From the NCBI RefSeq assembly GCF_004792665.1, contig NZ_SRZX01000002.1:186001-250000 (forward strand): a DNA stretch of 64,000 nucleotides, given 5' to 3'. The notes beneath the pieces are model-generated. The model saw only the letters and a list, made by a program, of their open reading frames with translations. It made no database searches and had not been told where the DNA came from. The stretch comes from Marinobacter orientalis (GTDB taxonomy: Bacteria > Pseudomonadota > Gammaproteobacteria > Pseudomonadales > Oleiphilaceae). Positions 25,140-35,227 of the stretch are shown here, piece after piece; position 1 is the first letter of the stretch; the number at the start of each line of letters is the position of its first letter. The position numbers and the translations under genes are program-made.

Positions 25140-26233
25140 TGTTTACGCTCCTCTGCGGGCACACCCAGCAGGGGTTCCGTGGTGTAAAAATCACTGGCTG
25201 CCTGAAGGAACTCACCATCAGAGTCACCGGCCATAATAAACCAGGTCGACAAACCTGCAGAGTCCTCCACGCCCGGTTCATAGATATAGAAACGTGGCCG
25301 CCCCCTGAGTTGAACAAACCCCTCAGCGAGAAACGCTTCACCAAACGCCGGATCCGAAGTAACAGACATTACTTGCGCTGCATGGGGCCAGTGCCGCACA
25401 GCTGCATTCACAAGGGAACGTTTAATCGGCTGATTACGTGCCGGACCGCAATAGTCGACGATACGCAGAGTGCCACGGCTGAAGCGGGTAACCAGTATTG
25501 CCGCCAATTGATCATCCTTCCAGGCACAAACGAACCCATAACGGCCCAATGGGTGCTGCTGGTATCGCCAGTTCAGGTAGGTGAAATCTCTTTGAACAGC
25601 CCTTTCGTAACCTGGAGCGGATCGCTCCCAAAGTGAATCAACACGTTCGTGCTCGGGGAGAGTTGAGCGCACATTAATATGCATTCCGGAGATGTCCGGC
25701 ACCGCGGAGAAAAAACTCTGCAACCGATTAAGCCATTGAAGACAGCTCAGCAACCAGCTGCGAATCCCCTTGCGCCGACGCAGCATTCTGTAGCTTCTTA
25801 CCGATTCATAGGGCACCCAGCCAAGGTGACGGAGCACTTGGCTGGCCTGGTTACTTATGCCGAAGGACATAATCAAAGGGGAATTCCTGTGCAGTTCATG
25901 CTTGATCACACTACCCAGTCCCTGACCCCGCCACTGCTCAGCGAGATAGAAATCACAGCTCCATAAAACTGAAATATCTTTACCCCGGTCGGTGGCACGA
26001 ACCGCCATAACGCCGTTGAACCCAACTACCCTATCTTCGTCGTCAGCCAGCACGACGGGCGCGAACGGCAAACCAAAGGGATTGGACTCAAACTGCCACT
26101 GCCACAATTCAGCCTTGTAAGGAACATCCCTGAACAGCCTGAGTACACCTTCCCGGTACTTTGGCTGCCAGGGAACACACCGTGGCAAGCCGCTTTCTGC
26201 GGCCGCGGCACTTACCTTCACATCCTTCGTCAT
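25133..26233 (-). CDS. GNAT-family N-acetyltransferase
   Basis: A 366-residue protein with an N-terminal GNAT domain: VLADDEDRVVGFNGV, then the acetyl-CoA-binding motif QWRGQGLGS at about residues 98-106, and a second more divergent GNAT-like half (about 210-320). It could N- or O-acetylate a sugar of the exopolysaccharide. It overlaps its neighbours on both sides (ATGA upstream with the glycosyltransferase, seven bases downstream), so it belongs to a tight operon. Confidence 0.78.
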   Translation of the reverse strand: MTKDVKVSAAAAESGLPRCVPWQPKYREGVLRLFRDVPYKAELWQWQFESNPFGLPFAPVVLADDEDRVVGFNGVMAVRATDRGKDISVLWSCDFYLAEQWRGQGLGSVIKHELHRNSPLIMSFGISNQASQVLRHLGWVPYESVRSYRMLRRRKGIRSWLLSCLQWLNRLQSFFSAVPDISGMHINVRSTLPEHERVDSLWERSAPGYERAVQRDFTYLNWRYQQHPLGRYGFVCAWKDDQLAAILVTRFSRGTLRIVDYCGPARNQPIKRSLVNAAVRHWPHAAQVMSVTSDPAFGEAFLAEGFVQLRGRPRFYIYEPGVEDSAGLSTWFIMAGDSDGEFLQAASDFYTTEPLLGVPAEERKQC

Positions 26234-27105
26234 TTTCGCGGCACCATAACGCGATACAGCGCCTTCCAGACTACTGTATCAAGCGGCGAATTACGCAGCG
26301 CCTTTGCAATAGCACCCACCGCTTCACCAAGGTCACCAGCGCTGGCGAAGTACCTAGCTTTGCGACAATAAAAACGAGCCAGTCCCCAGCGGCGTTCCGC
26401 CGGAGAAAGAGTCTCCCCATACCGTGCCAAAAATTCCGCGATAATCCGCTCGTTTGCATCGAATCGCCGACGCTTATCGGAGGAAATCTGATCCGTCATC
26501 ACCCGGTAGGAAGCGACGATGCCCGGCTCATAATGAAAACAATACCTAGCAGAAAACCTTAGCCAAAGCTCGTAGTCATCAGCAACACCTAAAGACGTAT
26601 CAAAACCACCCATCGCCTCAAAGCACCGCCGCCTCACCAGTGCCGTCGTAATACTCACGCTATTATCAGCCAACAGTTTCCGCGTGATCCTGCCGGAATA
26701 ACGCTTCATATTCTCCAGGCTGACAACGGAACCCTGCTCATCAATGATCGCCTCGTCACCATGAACAATATCAACCTCCTGGTGCGCGCGAAAGACCGCC
26801 AACTGCTTCTTCAGCTTGTCAGGAGCCCATAAATCATCAGAATCGAGAAACGCGATAAAATTGCCGGTTGCCTGTTCAAGCGCCAGGTTACGAGCATAGC
26901 TCTGGCCCTGATTTTCCTGGTAGAAATAACGAATCCGCCGGTCACCAAGAAAGGGTTCCAGCACTTTCCGGGTATCGTCTGTTGAACCATCGTCCACAAT
27001 GATCAGTTCGAGATCAGTGTAGGTCTGAGCCAGCACACTGGCGACCGCATCCGGTAGAAACTTGGCCCGGTTATAGGTTGGCATTATTACGCTAATCGTC
27101 GCCAT
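26230..27105 (-). CDS. Family 2 glycosyltransferase
   Basis: A 291-residue inverting GT-A enzyme. The N terminus VIMPTYNRAKFLPDAV and the acidic VDDGSTDD bind the nucleotide; FLDSDD is the DxD metal motif, and DDYELWLR carries the putative catalytic base. No membrane segment is seen, so it probably works at the inner face of the membrane on the growing repeat unit. It is clearly a paralogue of the next upstream gene (27134-28018), with roughly half of residues identical by eye. Confidence 0.88.
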   Translation of the reverse strand: MATISVIMPTYNRAKFLPDAVASVLAQTYTDLELIIVDDGSTDDTRKVLEPFLGDRRIRYFYQENQGQSYARNLALEQATGNFIAFLDSDDLWAPDKLKKQLAVFRAHQEVDIVHGDEAIIDEQGSVVSLENMKRYSGRITRKLLADNSVSITTALVRRRCFEAMGGFDTSLGVADDYELWLRFSARYCFHYEPGIVASYRVMTDQISSDKRRRFDANERIIAEFLARYGETLSPAERRWGLARFYCRKARYFASAGDLGEAVGAIAKALRNSPLDTVVWKALYRVMVPRK

Positions 27106-27133
27106 TTTAAATTCCTAAAGCCATACATGACGA

Positions 27134-28018
27134 TTATCGCTTGATAAGTAATTTACCCAATGCTCGCCAAGGCCCGGGCCACCACGGATAATAATTAATT
27201 CCCTTTATAATGTCACAAATAGAATCCCTAAACGATTTAACGGATATTTCATATCGGGCTTTTCTAATATAAAAGTGGCTGAGGCCTCTCTGGCGCTGCT
27301 TACGAGTAACAGCGTCAGGATACTGTTCAAGAAATTTCAGGAGTAGTTTCTCATTACCAGAGAACCGCTGTTTCTTGTCAGACGAAATTTGATCATCCAT
27401 AACCCGATAGTAGCTTAAAAATTCGGGAATATAACGAAACTCGAATTTTGTAGAAAACCTTAGCCATAATTCATAATCTTCTGCTACGCGATCTGTTTCA
27501 TTAAAACCACCCAGTTCCTTAAAACATTTTTTACGAGTCATGGTGGTATTCATGCTCACGAAATTGTCCTTTAAAAGATGATGAGTGATACGGCCAGAAT
27601 AGCGTTTCATCGTATTTTTACCGATCTCTTCACTTTTTGCATCAATCAATACGCCATCTCCATATACAATATCAGCCTCTGGGAACCGATCAAATTCTGA
27701 AATGGAGATACTAAGTTTTTTCGGAAACCACACATTATCAGAATCTAGGAAGCAGATGAACGCACCATTGGATTCAGATATACCTTTGTTTCTTGCGACG
27801 CTTTGTCCCTGATTAAACTGGTAAAAATACTTGATTCTCTGATCAGTAAGGTAAGGCTCAATTACCTTTTTTGTGTCATCGGTTGACCCATCATCTACAA
27901 TGATGAGTTCGAAATTTTCGTAAGTTTGAGCAAGAACACTGTCTATCGCTTCGCGTAAAAATTCAGACCGATTGAACGTGGGAGTAATAACAGAAACTAA
28001 CGGTTCTTCATTTTCCAC
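27134..28018 (-). CDS. Family 2 glycosyltransferase, AT-rich paralogue
   Basis: A 294-residue GT-A enzyme with SVITPTFNRSEFLREAI, VDDGSTDD, FLDSDN (DxD motif) and EDYELWLR. The GTG at 28018 is chosen because GGAGG lies eight bases upstream; ATG at 28033 lacks a properly spaced site. The protein aligns along its whole length with the downstream neighbour, sharing for example MKRYSGRIT and VM-DQISSDK. The DNA is visibly more AT-rich than that neighbour. It probably adds one sugar of the repeat unit. Confidence 0.86.
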   Translation of the reverse strand: MENEEPLVSVITPTFNRSEFLREAIDSVLAQTYENFELIIVDDGSTDDTKKVIEPYLTDQRIKYFYQFNQGQSVARNKGISESNGAFICFLDSDNVWFPKKLSISISEFDRFPEADIVYGDGVLIDAKSEEIGKNTMKRYSGRITHHLLKDNFVSMNTTMTRKKCFKELGGFNETDRVAEDYELWLRFSTKFEFRYIPEFLSYYRVMDDQISSDKKQRFSGNEKLLLKFLEQYPDAVTRKQRQRGLSHFYIRKARYEISVKSFRDSICDIIKGINYYPWWPGPWRALGKLLIKR

Positions 28019-28078
28019 AGTTATTTCCTCCATCCTGGTACAACATATTGGAATTATCGTCGAAATCACAATCGCCGT

Positions 28079-29998
28079 TTAGTTTAGCCACGCTTGAAAC
28101 ATCAAAATACCCCACAACTCAAAACTATAGTCTTCCCGACCTGAAAGGTGCTCATTCCAAACCTGCCGGACCATATCTGCTTTCCAGTAACCCTGCTCCC
28201 TGAGCTTCACCGGGTCCAGGAGCTCCTCTGCCCATTCTCGTAAAGACCCTCTCAACCAAGCTGCTACCGGAACGGCAAAACCCTGCTTCGGCCGATCAAT
28301 CAGCTCCCGCGGAACATGGCGGTATAGTACAGACCGAAGTACCTGCTTACCGACACTGCCCTGAATATTAAGAGATGCAGGCAGCCCCATGGCGAACGAC
28401 ACCACCCGATGGTCCAGCATGGGGATACGTGTTTCCAGGCTGCAGGCCATGGCGGCACGGTCCACCTTGGTCAGTATATCGTCTGGCAGGTACCAGTTCT
28501 GATCCCGCCACATAAGGGTTTTCAAATCATCGTCCGGTACATCGTCCGGAAGTGCGCCGGTCAGCCCGTACGATCCCTCATTCGGTTCTAGCAAAACCAT
28601 AGCCGGGTCTGGCCAGTAAGAAACCGACCGTCGATAAAAATCCGACAGGCTCTGGGCAGAGGCGATGGCTCTGGCTCGCGCCAAGCGTAAACGAATCGCC
28701 TCCACACTACGCCCTTTCTGGGAAGGGATCAGGGCGCGAATGGCCCTGGCAGTTAATTCAGGCGGGAGCTGACCAGAGAGCGCCTTCAGGCGGGAACCAA
28801 GCGAACCGCGTCGCTGCCAACCGCGCAACATGCTCGGATAGCGGGTGTACCCGCAGAACAACTCGTCGCCACCATCTCCGGAAAGTGCCACCGTAACGTG
28901 CTTGCGCGTCATTTCACTGACCAGATACGTGGGCAACTGAGAAGAATCTGCAAACGGCTCATCGTATATTGTTGGTAATTGCGGAACGAGGTCCCGTGCA
29001 TTTTTTTCGGTTACATAGAGTTCAGTATGATCCGTGCCCAGATGGTTCGCCACTGCTGCTGCATGCACCGCTTCGTTAAAGCCCTCCTCATTGAATCCAA
29101 TACTGAAGGTCTTCACAGGTTGATTAGCCTGCTTCTGCATCAGAGCGACGATAGTCGAAGAATCAATGCCACCCGACAGAAATGCACCCAGAGGAACGTC
29201 CGATATCATCTGGTCACCGATTACTTCCTCAAGAAGTCCTTCCAAATGGAAGGATGCGCCACTAAAAGTCCAGTCTTGCCCCTTGTTAAACTGATCTTCC
29301 AGGCGCCAGTAGCGAGAGGGTTCCGGTAGTTCACCGACCACAAGCTGATCAAGGTCTACGCAAATAAATGAAGAAGGAAGCAGTTTCCGAATGCCGCAAT
29401 AGATAGAATGAGGTGCTGGAATCAGGTTGTGGCGGACTAACAGTGGTAACGCACCACGATTAATCTGACCTTCCCAGCATGGGTGACAGGTAAGCGCCTT
29501 GAGTTCCGAGCCGAACAATAAGGTGCTACCCTGCCAGCCATAATAGAGCGGCTTCTCACCCATGCGATCTCTGGCAAGTGTCAACGTTCTTTGCTTTCGA
29601 TCCACCAGGGCAAAAGCAAACATGCCATTGAAGCGCTGCAGAGCATCCTCCAGACCCCAGGCTTCAAATGCTGCCAACATGACCTCAGTATCTGAATGCC
29701 CAATAAAGCTAAACCCACTCTCCTCAAGTTCTCTCCGCAGTGCTCTGAAATTATAAATTTCGCCATTGAACGAAATTACGAATCGACCGCTGGCAGACTC
29801 CATCGGCTGTGCACCAGTAGGAGAAAGATCCTGAATAGCCAAACGGCGGTGAACCAAACCAACGGTGTTTTCTCTCCAGATTCCCTCTCCATCCGGCCCC
29901 CTATGCTCAAGAGCATCTCCCATAGCTCTGAGGCTCTGCTCCGAAACCTGGCGATCGAGGCGATTACTGCTGGCAACCAGACCCGCAAATCCACACAT
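28079..29998 (-). CDS. asnB: Asparagine synthase-type amidotransferase of the XrtA system
   Basis: A 639-residue class II glutamine amidotransferase. Cys2 (MCGFAGL) is the glutaminase nucleophile, EHRGPDGEG and SFNGEIYNF line the glutamine site, and the C-terminal synthase domain has the PP-loop SGGIDSS followed by DGGDELFCGY. Exosortase A loci regularly carry one such enzyme, thought to amidate a carboxyl group of a sugar or a protein instead of making free asparagine. The locus context supports this over a housekeeping asparagine synthetase. Confidence 0.9.
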   Translation of the reverse strand: MCGFAGLVASSNRLDRQVSEQSLRAMGDALEHRGPDGEGIWRENTVGLVHRRLAIQDLSPTGAQPMESASGRFVISFNGEIYNFRALRRELEESGFSFIGHSDTEVMLAAFEAWGLEDALQRFNGMFAFALVDRKQRTLTLARDRMGEKPLYYGWQGSTLLFGSELKALTCHPCWEGQINRGALPLLVRHNLIPAPHSIYCGIRKLLPSSFICVDLDQLVVGELPEPSRYWRLEDQFNKGQDWTFSGASFHLEGLLEEVIGDQMISDVPLGAFLSGGIDSSTIVALMQKQANQPVKTFSIGFNEEGFNEAVHAAAVANHLGTDHTELYVTEKNARDLVPQLPTIYDEPFADSSQLPTYLVSEMTRKHVTVALSGDGGDELFCGYTRYPSMLRGWQRRGSLGSRLKALSGQLPPELTARAIRALIPSQKGRSVEAIRLRLARARAIASAQSLSDFYRRSVSYWPDPAMVLLEPNEGSYGLTGALPDDVPDDDLKTLMWRDQNWYLPDDILTKVDRAAMACSLETRIPMLDHRVVSFAMGLPASLNIQGSVGKQVLRSVLYRHVPRELIDRPKQGFAVPVAAWLRGSLREWAEELLDPVKLREQGYWKADMVRQVWNEHLSGREDYSFELWGILMFQAWLN

Positions 29999-30035
29999 GA
30001 ACGTACCTGTTCTATAGAAAAATTAGCATACCTGA

Positions 30036-31535
30036 CTATCGCCGGAACCGACTGACGACAAACTGACGCTCGTCCGACGTCAGCGACAAAAACCAAAACA
30101 CTATGAAATAAATAGTGCCGCCGGCAACCACTGTTGCTATCAGGGCGGCATAACTCTCGATACCCAATGTCCAGCGAACCCATGCAACGAATAGCCCCAT
30201 AGAAATAATCGGAACCATAAGGGGCAAAAGACTCGTTTTCAGATACTGACTGACCGGCAACTTAAGATGGCGGCAGCTATGTGTCAGGAGCACTGGCTGC
30301 AAAACCAACGCGGGTAACACTGAGCCAACTGCTACGCCAACAATGCCATAATATTGGACCAACACAACGCTCAGGCCCACGTTTATTACAGCTGAAATAG
30401 GCATTAGTTTCGCGAAAATTCCATGTTCGTTTATAGCAGTCAGATAACGACTGCAGAAGGGGTTCAACATAGGAAGGCTAACGAAGATCACAAGTAATAA
30501 TATAATTATGTCTGACTTCTCTGTGTATTCGGGTCCTATCCATAAGGCCAGAAATGGCGTACCAACCAGTGCCACACCCACACCGATTGCCACAACCAGG
30601 CCTGCAACAACCTTACTTGAGACAAGATAGATGCTTTGAATTTCAGCCTGCCGGGACCTCGCGGCCATATCACTGAACAGGGGCATGAAGGCATGAGTAA
30701 GCGTCCACCCGAGTCCCTGAATATTTTTAACAAGATTCATTGGTATGGCATAAAAAGGCACAGAGGCAGGCCCCAGGACCGCACCAATAACGATAGTATC
30801 TGTCGCGCTTTCCATGCGGGTAGCAAGCCCCTGAACAAAGGATTTAAGACTGAAATGGAGCATTTCCGACAACTTGCTACGGGTGAAATTGCTCGCTTTA
30901 AAAGATATTCCCCCCAGGGAGGGACGAGATAATAAAACGAAAAAAAGCAGATACTTGATTGATAATCCCAGCGCATTAACCCCTGCTAACACCAGAAGCG
31001 CATTTTCCGGATTCGCAAACGTCAGGAAAAGAGCCGCACCGATTATACTATTGAGGATAGTTATGTTGTTTTTAAGGTAATACTTCTGGAAACCTTCAAG
31101 AAAACTCTCCGCGACGTAACCCGGAAAAACAATCAGCATTTGGCCCGCAATAATCAGCAGAAATAAAGCGTATTTCAGGCTTTCCTCTCCTTCAGGCGCC
31201 ATCCATCCACTGAACCATAACGCCCACCCGCAAAGGATCAGAGCGACAACAAAACCAATACAAACATTAAAAACGAAGGTGGAGGCAAAAACTTGTTGTA
31301 GCCCCAGCCTGTCGTCCTCTGCGCGATATTTTGCCGCAAAACGGCTGATTGCCGGTTTTATGCCGAGATCGAGCATCCCCATATAGCCGACAATCGCACC
31401 AACCATCTCCCAAAGGCCGTAATCATAGTTGCCCATATAATGAATGAAAAAAGGCGTCATAATAAAAGTCAGCGTGAGCTTGACCAGCATTACCAAGACA
31501 TTGGAACCTGTATTGACGAGAATGATTCGAAACAA
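30036..31535 (-). CDS. Wzx-type polysaccharide flippase (MATE/MVF superfamily)
   Basis: A 499-residue integral membrane protein with about 14 hydrophobic segments and the PST/MVF-type N terminus (LVNTGSNVLVMLVKLTLTF, then DYGLWEMVGAIVGY). It should flip the lipid-linked repeat unit across the inner membrane. The start is taken as TTG at 31535, four bases after the upstream stop, with AAGGA seven bases before it; longer frames would overlap the upstream glycosyltransferase gene by more than 100 bases. Confidence 0.85.
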   Translation of the reverse strand: MFRIILVNTGSNVLVMLVKLTLTFIMTPFFIHYMGNYDYGLWEMVGAIVGYMGMLDLGIKPAISRFAAKYRAEDDRLGLQQVFASTFVFNVCIGFVVALILCGWALWFSGWMAPEGEESLKYALFLLIIAGQMLIVFPGYVAESFLEGFQKYYLKNNITILNSIIGAALFLTFANPENALLVLAGVNALGLSIKYLLFFVLLSRPSLGGISFKASNFTRSKLSEMLHFSLKSFVQGLATRMESATDTIVIGAVLGPASVPFYAIPMNLVKNIQGLGWTLTHAFMPLFSDMAARSRQAEIQSIYLVSSKVVAGLVVAIGVGVALVGTPFLALWIGPEYTEKSDIIILLLVIFVSLPMLNPFCSRYLTAINEHGIFAKLMPISAVINVGLSVVLVQYYGIVGVAVGSVLPALVLQPVLLTHSCRHLKLPVSQYLKTSLLPLMVPIISMGLFVAWVRWTLGIESYAALIATVVAGGTIYFIVFWFLSLTSDERQFVVSRFRR

Positions 31536-31539
31536 AAGA

Positions 31540-32664
31540 CTATCCTTGATCGTTAAGCTTGCTATAAAGCAACGCCAGTTCCCTTGCAGGCCGTTCAATA
31601 CTGAATCTGGATACCGCCACTTCCTGATACCTCTTGAATTCCCCCCGGCGACTGTCAATATCCTGGAACTCACGTATTATCGCGGCCGCAAGAGCCTCCG
31701 TGTCACCAACGGATACCTGCTGAGCTGGGCTTCCATCCAATACCTCCCTTAAACCAATGCAGTCGCTACCGATAATTGGAACCCCGGCTGTTAGCGCCTC
31801 CATTGCCAATAAGCCGCAAGCTTCCCAACGCGAAGGCATGACAACCAGATCTACCCCTTTTATGGAACCAGCCATGTTGTCCGTTTGTGGCATTTGGTGG
31901 AAATATTTACACAAGCCTAGTCCGCCAAGATAGGCATAGTCCTCGCGGATAAACCCCCCCCACCCAAAGGTTGCTACATGAGGCACTTCGGCCATTAGTC
32001 TTCGGGTACGAATCAGATCAATGGCGTCGACAATCTGTCGAAAACCTTTTTGCCCCATAAAGCGGCCGAAAAAACCAATGAGGGGTGTATCGGGGCTCAA
32101 TCCTATGGTCTTGCGAAGAGGGAGTGCGCATCCCTCCCGAAAATACGCAGTATCAATACCATGCAGTATACCGTGAATGCGCTCGGGCCCAATCGCTGGA
32201 AAGAAATCCAGGAAGTTGTTGCGTGCATCATCGGTAACAGTATGGATTGCATCCATTCGTTTGAACGCAGCAGACATTAAAATGTGCTTGAAGCGGCCTT
32301 TAAATCTCTGGAACTGTGCCTGATTGAACACATCATGGGCTGTCATCAAGTGGCACTGATTCAAGCCCATTATCGCAAACTCCGTCAGCGCTCCAGCCGA
32401 AAATCCATGAGAATGGACAAGCTGGAAGTCCCCTTTCCGAACCAAACTGCGAACTTGCCTAATAAAGGCAAATGACCCGGTTTCTGCGGTTTCCAGCCGT
32501 ATTCGGCCGCTCGGCAAAAAATCCCTTAAATATTCACCTAGCCCATGGTCTGGGGCAACGAGCGTAAATTCGTAATTTTTGAAATTTTCTTGACCATAAA
32601 CATACCTGAAGAAGGTTTTTATTCCACCACCAGGTTGCAGGGCCGTCATAAGAACGTTTTTCAT
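31540..32664 (-). CDS. Family 4 glycosyltransferase
   Basis: A 374-residue retaining GT-B enzyme. The N-terminal acceptor domain starts KNVLMTALQPGGGIKTFFR, and the donor-binding domain contains PLIGFFGRFMGQKGF and the E-x7-E motif region in PSRWEACGLLAMEALTAGVP. No signal peptide or membrane helix is seen. It sits four bases from the flippase and three from the polymerase gene, so it is part of the repeat-unit operon. Confidence 0.86.
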   Translation of the reverse strand: MKNVLMTALQPGGGIKTFFRYVYGQENFKNYEFTLVAPDHGLGEYLRDFLPSGRIRLETAETGSFAFIRQVRSLVRKGDFQLVHSHGFSAGALTEFAIMGLNQCHLMTAHDVFNQAQFQRFKGRFKHILMSAAFKRMDAIHTVTDDARNNFLDFFPAIGPERIHGILHGIDTAYFREGCALPLRKTIGLSPDTPLIGFFGRFMGQKGFRQIVDAIDLIRTRRLMAEVPHVATFGWGGFIREDYAYLGGLGLCKYFHQMPQTDNMAGSIKGVDLVVMPSRWEACGLLAMEALTAGVPIIGSDCIGLREVLDGSPAQQVSVGDTEALAAAIIREFQDIDSRRGEFKRYQEVAVSRFSIERPARELALLYSKLNDQG

Positions 32665-32667
32665 GCG

Positions 32668-34053
32668 CTAAGAGCTGCCCAGCTTGCGGATAGGATACAG
32701 TCCGTACTTTTGGCCAAATCGTCTTGCTTGCTCGGACGATTCACTTTGATTTGACCGTGTCATTTTTATATCCAGCCGCTGGTAAAAGACAATCACAAGC
32801 CCTGCAAATAGATACCAGTAGTATTGGGATAGCCCCCAGTAATTAGTGCTATAAACCAGGTACATCCAAAAGACAGCCGTCAGAGTCTTGTTCAGTCGTT
32901 TGTAGAAACCTAATTCGCCTTCGTCACTCAATTCGACCAACTTCCGGCCATTATCTTTGAGTTTTTTATAAACTCGTACAAGAAATCTGAGAAACAATGC
33001 AAACCCTAAAATACCTGTTTCTATCAGTATCTCCGCGTAAAAGTTATGGGCTGCCTGGCGAACGCCGAGAGTATGCGTTTTCGCTTCTTCTGTTGTACCT
33101 AGCCCATGGCCCACGATTGGACGGTTCATTGCCAATTGGAACTCATTCATCATCCCTGTAAAGCGGCCTTCAACCGAATCCATAGAGGACGTATTGCCGG
33201 TTTCAGATTTACCAATCAAGGATAAGTATCGATCCTGCTGCTGCGGTGACATTACGTTCCAGCCCGCAACTGCAATAGCTACTGCGAAGACGACAAGCAT
33301 CCATTTTCGACCGGAGTCCCTGAATATCATCCAGGCAACGACCAGAAGAGCTATGAAGGAGCCACGAGACTGAGTAAGGATCAGCGCGTATAATAACGCG
33401 GGCATTGTTGCCAGATAAAACAGCTTTGCCCAAAACCGCCCCGGCCAGAGAAGGTAGTGCAGGAAGGGAATAATAGTCGCAATAACAAATCCCAATTCAT
33501 TTGGATTGATTACATCTGATGGAGCGCCTGACAGGCGAACGGAAAACTCGCCGCCTCCAAGGTAAGTTCTGCTACCCCAGTAACCCGATGTGATATTCAG
33601 ATAAAGAGGCTCTAATACACGTATGATCTGGCAACCAACGAAAACGAATAGAAAGATTCTCAGGCGCCTGTCGCTGTCAACTATGAGAACTGTAAAAAAC
33701 AGAAAAACTATGGCTCTTACGAAGTCAGAAAGATTGTTGCGAATAATACTTCCCGGCCATTCCACAAAAGGCAGCGAAATCAATAGATAAACCAAAAAAA
33801 CAAGCATCGCTTGCATGATCGGCTCTCGAGTCCAACCTTTAAACTTTTCCTTTTGCATAAACAGAAGCAGCGTCAGCAACAGGACCAGGAGTAATGTTGG
33901 ACGGATACTGCCATAAACAGGTATTCGAGCAGAAAAGTGCAGAAAAAAACTAATAAGAAAGTAAATGTAAAGACCAAAGGTAAACGTATTCACCTGCCCA
34001 GTAGCTTTCAAACCTGAAGTGCTTCCGAACTTTTCTTGTTTCGCCAGAGGCAT
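32668..34053 (-). CDS. O-antigen ligase/polymerase family membrane protein
   Basis: A 461-residue membrane protein with about 11 hydrophobic segments and the Wzy_C signature region: LILTQSRGSFIALLV in the middle and a large periplasmic loop with RPIVGHGLGTTEEAK and QAAHNFYAEILIETGILG, where the His and Arg/Glu residues are typical. It most likely polymerises repeat units (Wzy role) or ligates the polymer. Sequence cannot separate the two roles; the neighbouring flippase favours polymerase. Confidence 0.85.
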   Translation of the reverse strand: MPLAKQEKFGSTSGLKATGQVNTFTFGLYIYFLISFFLHFSARIPVYGSIRPTLLLVLLLTLLLFMQKEKFKGWTREPIMQAMLVFLVYLLISLPFVEWPGSIIRNNLSDFVRAIVFLFFTVLIVDSDRRLRIFLFVFVGCQIIRVLEPLYLNITSGYWGSRTYLGGGEFSVRLSGAPSDVINPNELGFVIATIIPFLHYLLWPGRFWAKLFYLATMPALLYALILTQSRGSFIALLVVAWMIFRDSGRKWMLVVFAVAIAVAGWNVMSPQQQDRYLSLIGKSETGNTSSMDSVEGRFTGMMNEFQLAMNRPIVGHGLGTTEEAKTHTLGVRQAAHNFYAEILIETGILGFALFLRFLVRVYKKLKDNGRKLVELSDEGELGFYKRLNKTLTAVFWMYLVYSTNYWGLSQYYWYLFAGLVIVFYQRLDIKMTRSNQSESSEQARRFGQKYGLYPIRKLGSS

Positions 34054-34057
34054 ACGC

Positions 34058-35203
34058 TTATCTCTCCCCTGATACAGGTGCAGCGGCAGACGCGCCCACC
34101 AGGGAATAATATAAATTTACATGGGCGCCAATCATTCTCTGCAGGTCATGACGCTGATCAGCCAATTCCTTGCCCGCGGCACCCAGTTGCTTTGCAAGTT
34201 CCGGGTCCCTCAACAAGCCAAGGATATGGTCTGCAAGTGCACCAACATCCCCTATCGGATATCGATAGCCTGTTTCACCCTGCAAAACAGCTTCTCTGTT
34301 ACCGCCTACATCAGTAACGATAATCGGCAGTGACGCCTGCATGTACTCAACAACTGAATTGGAATAGCCTTCCGACTCAGAACAAAGTAAACCAATGAAA
34401 CCATGCTTAAGACATTCTTTTACATCATCACGCCCACCAAGAAAATGGACCCTCTGAGCTAGCCCCAGCTCTTTTGCCAGTTGCCTCAACGGTTCCCAGT
34501 TGCCGCTACCGATAATAACAAGCTGCGCACTGCCGCCATTTTTCACAACCAGATTCACAGCGCGAACAGCGTCTTCTATTCTCTTAAGAGGGCGGTAATT
34601 CGCTACCAGAAACATGATCGGACCAAGGCCATTTTCTTTTATGGCTAGGATGTCCCCGGTGGCCGTCATGGTGGGCTTTTCTGAACTCTCATACCCATTA
34701 TAAATAACTTTGATCTTATCGGCCGGAATCCGCTCTTTTCTGGAAGTCACCTCGCCAACCGCCTGACTGTTGACAACGACTTTGTCCGTAAACTTTCCGG
34801 TAACCTGAAGGATCCGAAGGTAGGTACGGTTGTACCAGTACCCCATGTCTCTCCGGGAGATTATGGAACGAATACCAACCGTACGGAGCAAGGGCGGCCC
34901 AAATATGGACGCATCATGAAAATAGATGTGGGCGAGACTATACCCCTCAGCAGCGGCATTTCTGGCATATCGCCAGAACGAAACCCAGGTTCGGGGATCC
35001 AGAAGACTCGAATGACCCAAGACATCCACCTGGCAGGATATGGCGCCTGAGTCCGAAAACTCTGAACGCTGCAAAACGAGCAAACGGGGCTCAAACTGAC
35101 CACGAGGCAAGTGTTTGATCAACTGCAACAGCTGGCTTTCAGTGCCAGCATAGGGATTAACCAGTCTATTACTAATAAAAAGAATCCGCTCCCTGGCAGG
35201 CAT
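34058..35203 (-). CDS. Family 4 glycosyltransferase
   Basis: A 381-residue retaining GT-B enzyme: LFISNRLVNPYAGTESQLL at the N terminus, IKVIYNGYESSEKPT, LVANYRPLKRIEDAV in the donor domain, and CSESEGYSNSVVEYMQASLP carrying the E-x7-E-type motif. Start MPARERILFIS is preferred because AAAGGA lies six bases upstream. It lies five bases upstream of the polymerase gene. The sugar specificity is unknown. Confidence 0.86.
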   Translation of the reverse strand: MPARERILFISNRLVNPYAGTESQLLQLIKHLPRGQFEPRLLVLQRSEFSDSGAISCQVDVLGHSSLLDPRTWVSFWRYARNAAAEGYSLAHIYFHDASIFGPPLLRTVGIRSIISRRDMGYWYNRTYLRILQVTGKFTDKVVVNSQAVGEVTSRKERIPADKIKVIYNGYESSEKPTMTATGDILAIKENGLGPIMFLVANYRPLKRIEDAVRAVNLVVKNGGSAQLVIIGSGNWEPLRQLAKELGLAQRVHFLGGRDDVKECLKHGFIGLLCSESEGYSNSVVEYMQASLPIIVTDVGGNREAVLQGETGYRYPIGDVGALADHILGLLRDPELAKQLGAAGKELADQRHDLQRMIGAHVNLYYSLVGASAAAPVSGER

Positions 35204-35227
35204 TTTCATTCCTTTGTTAATTGCCAA

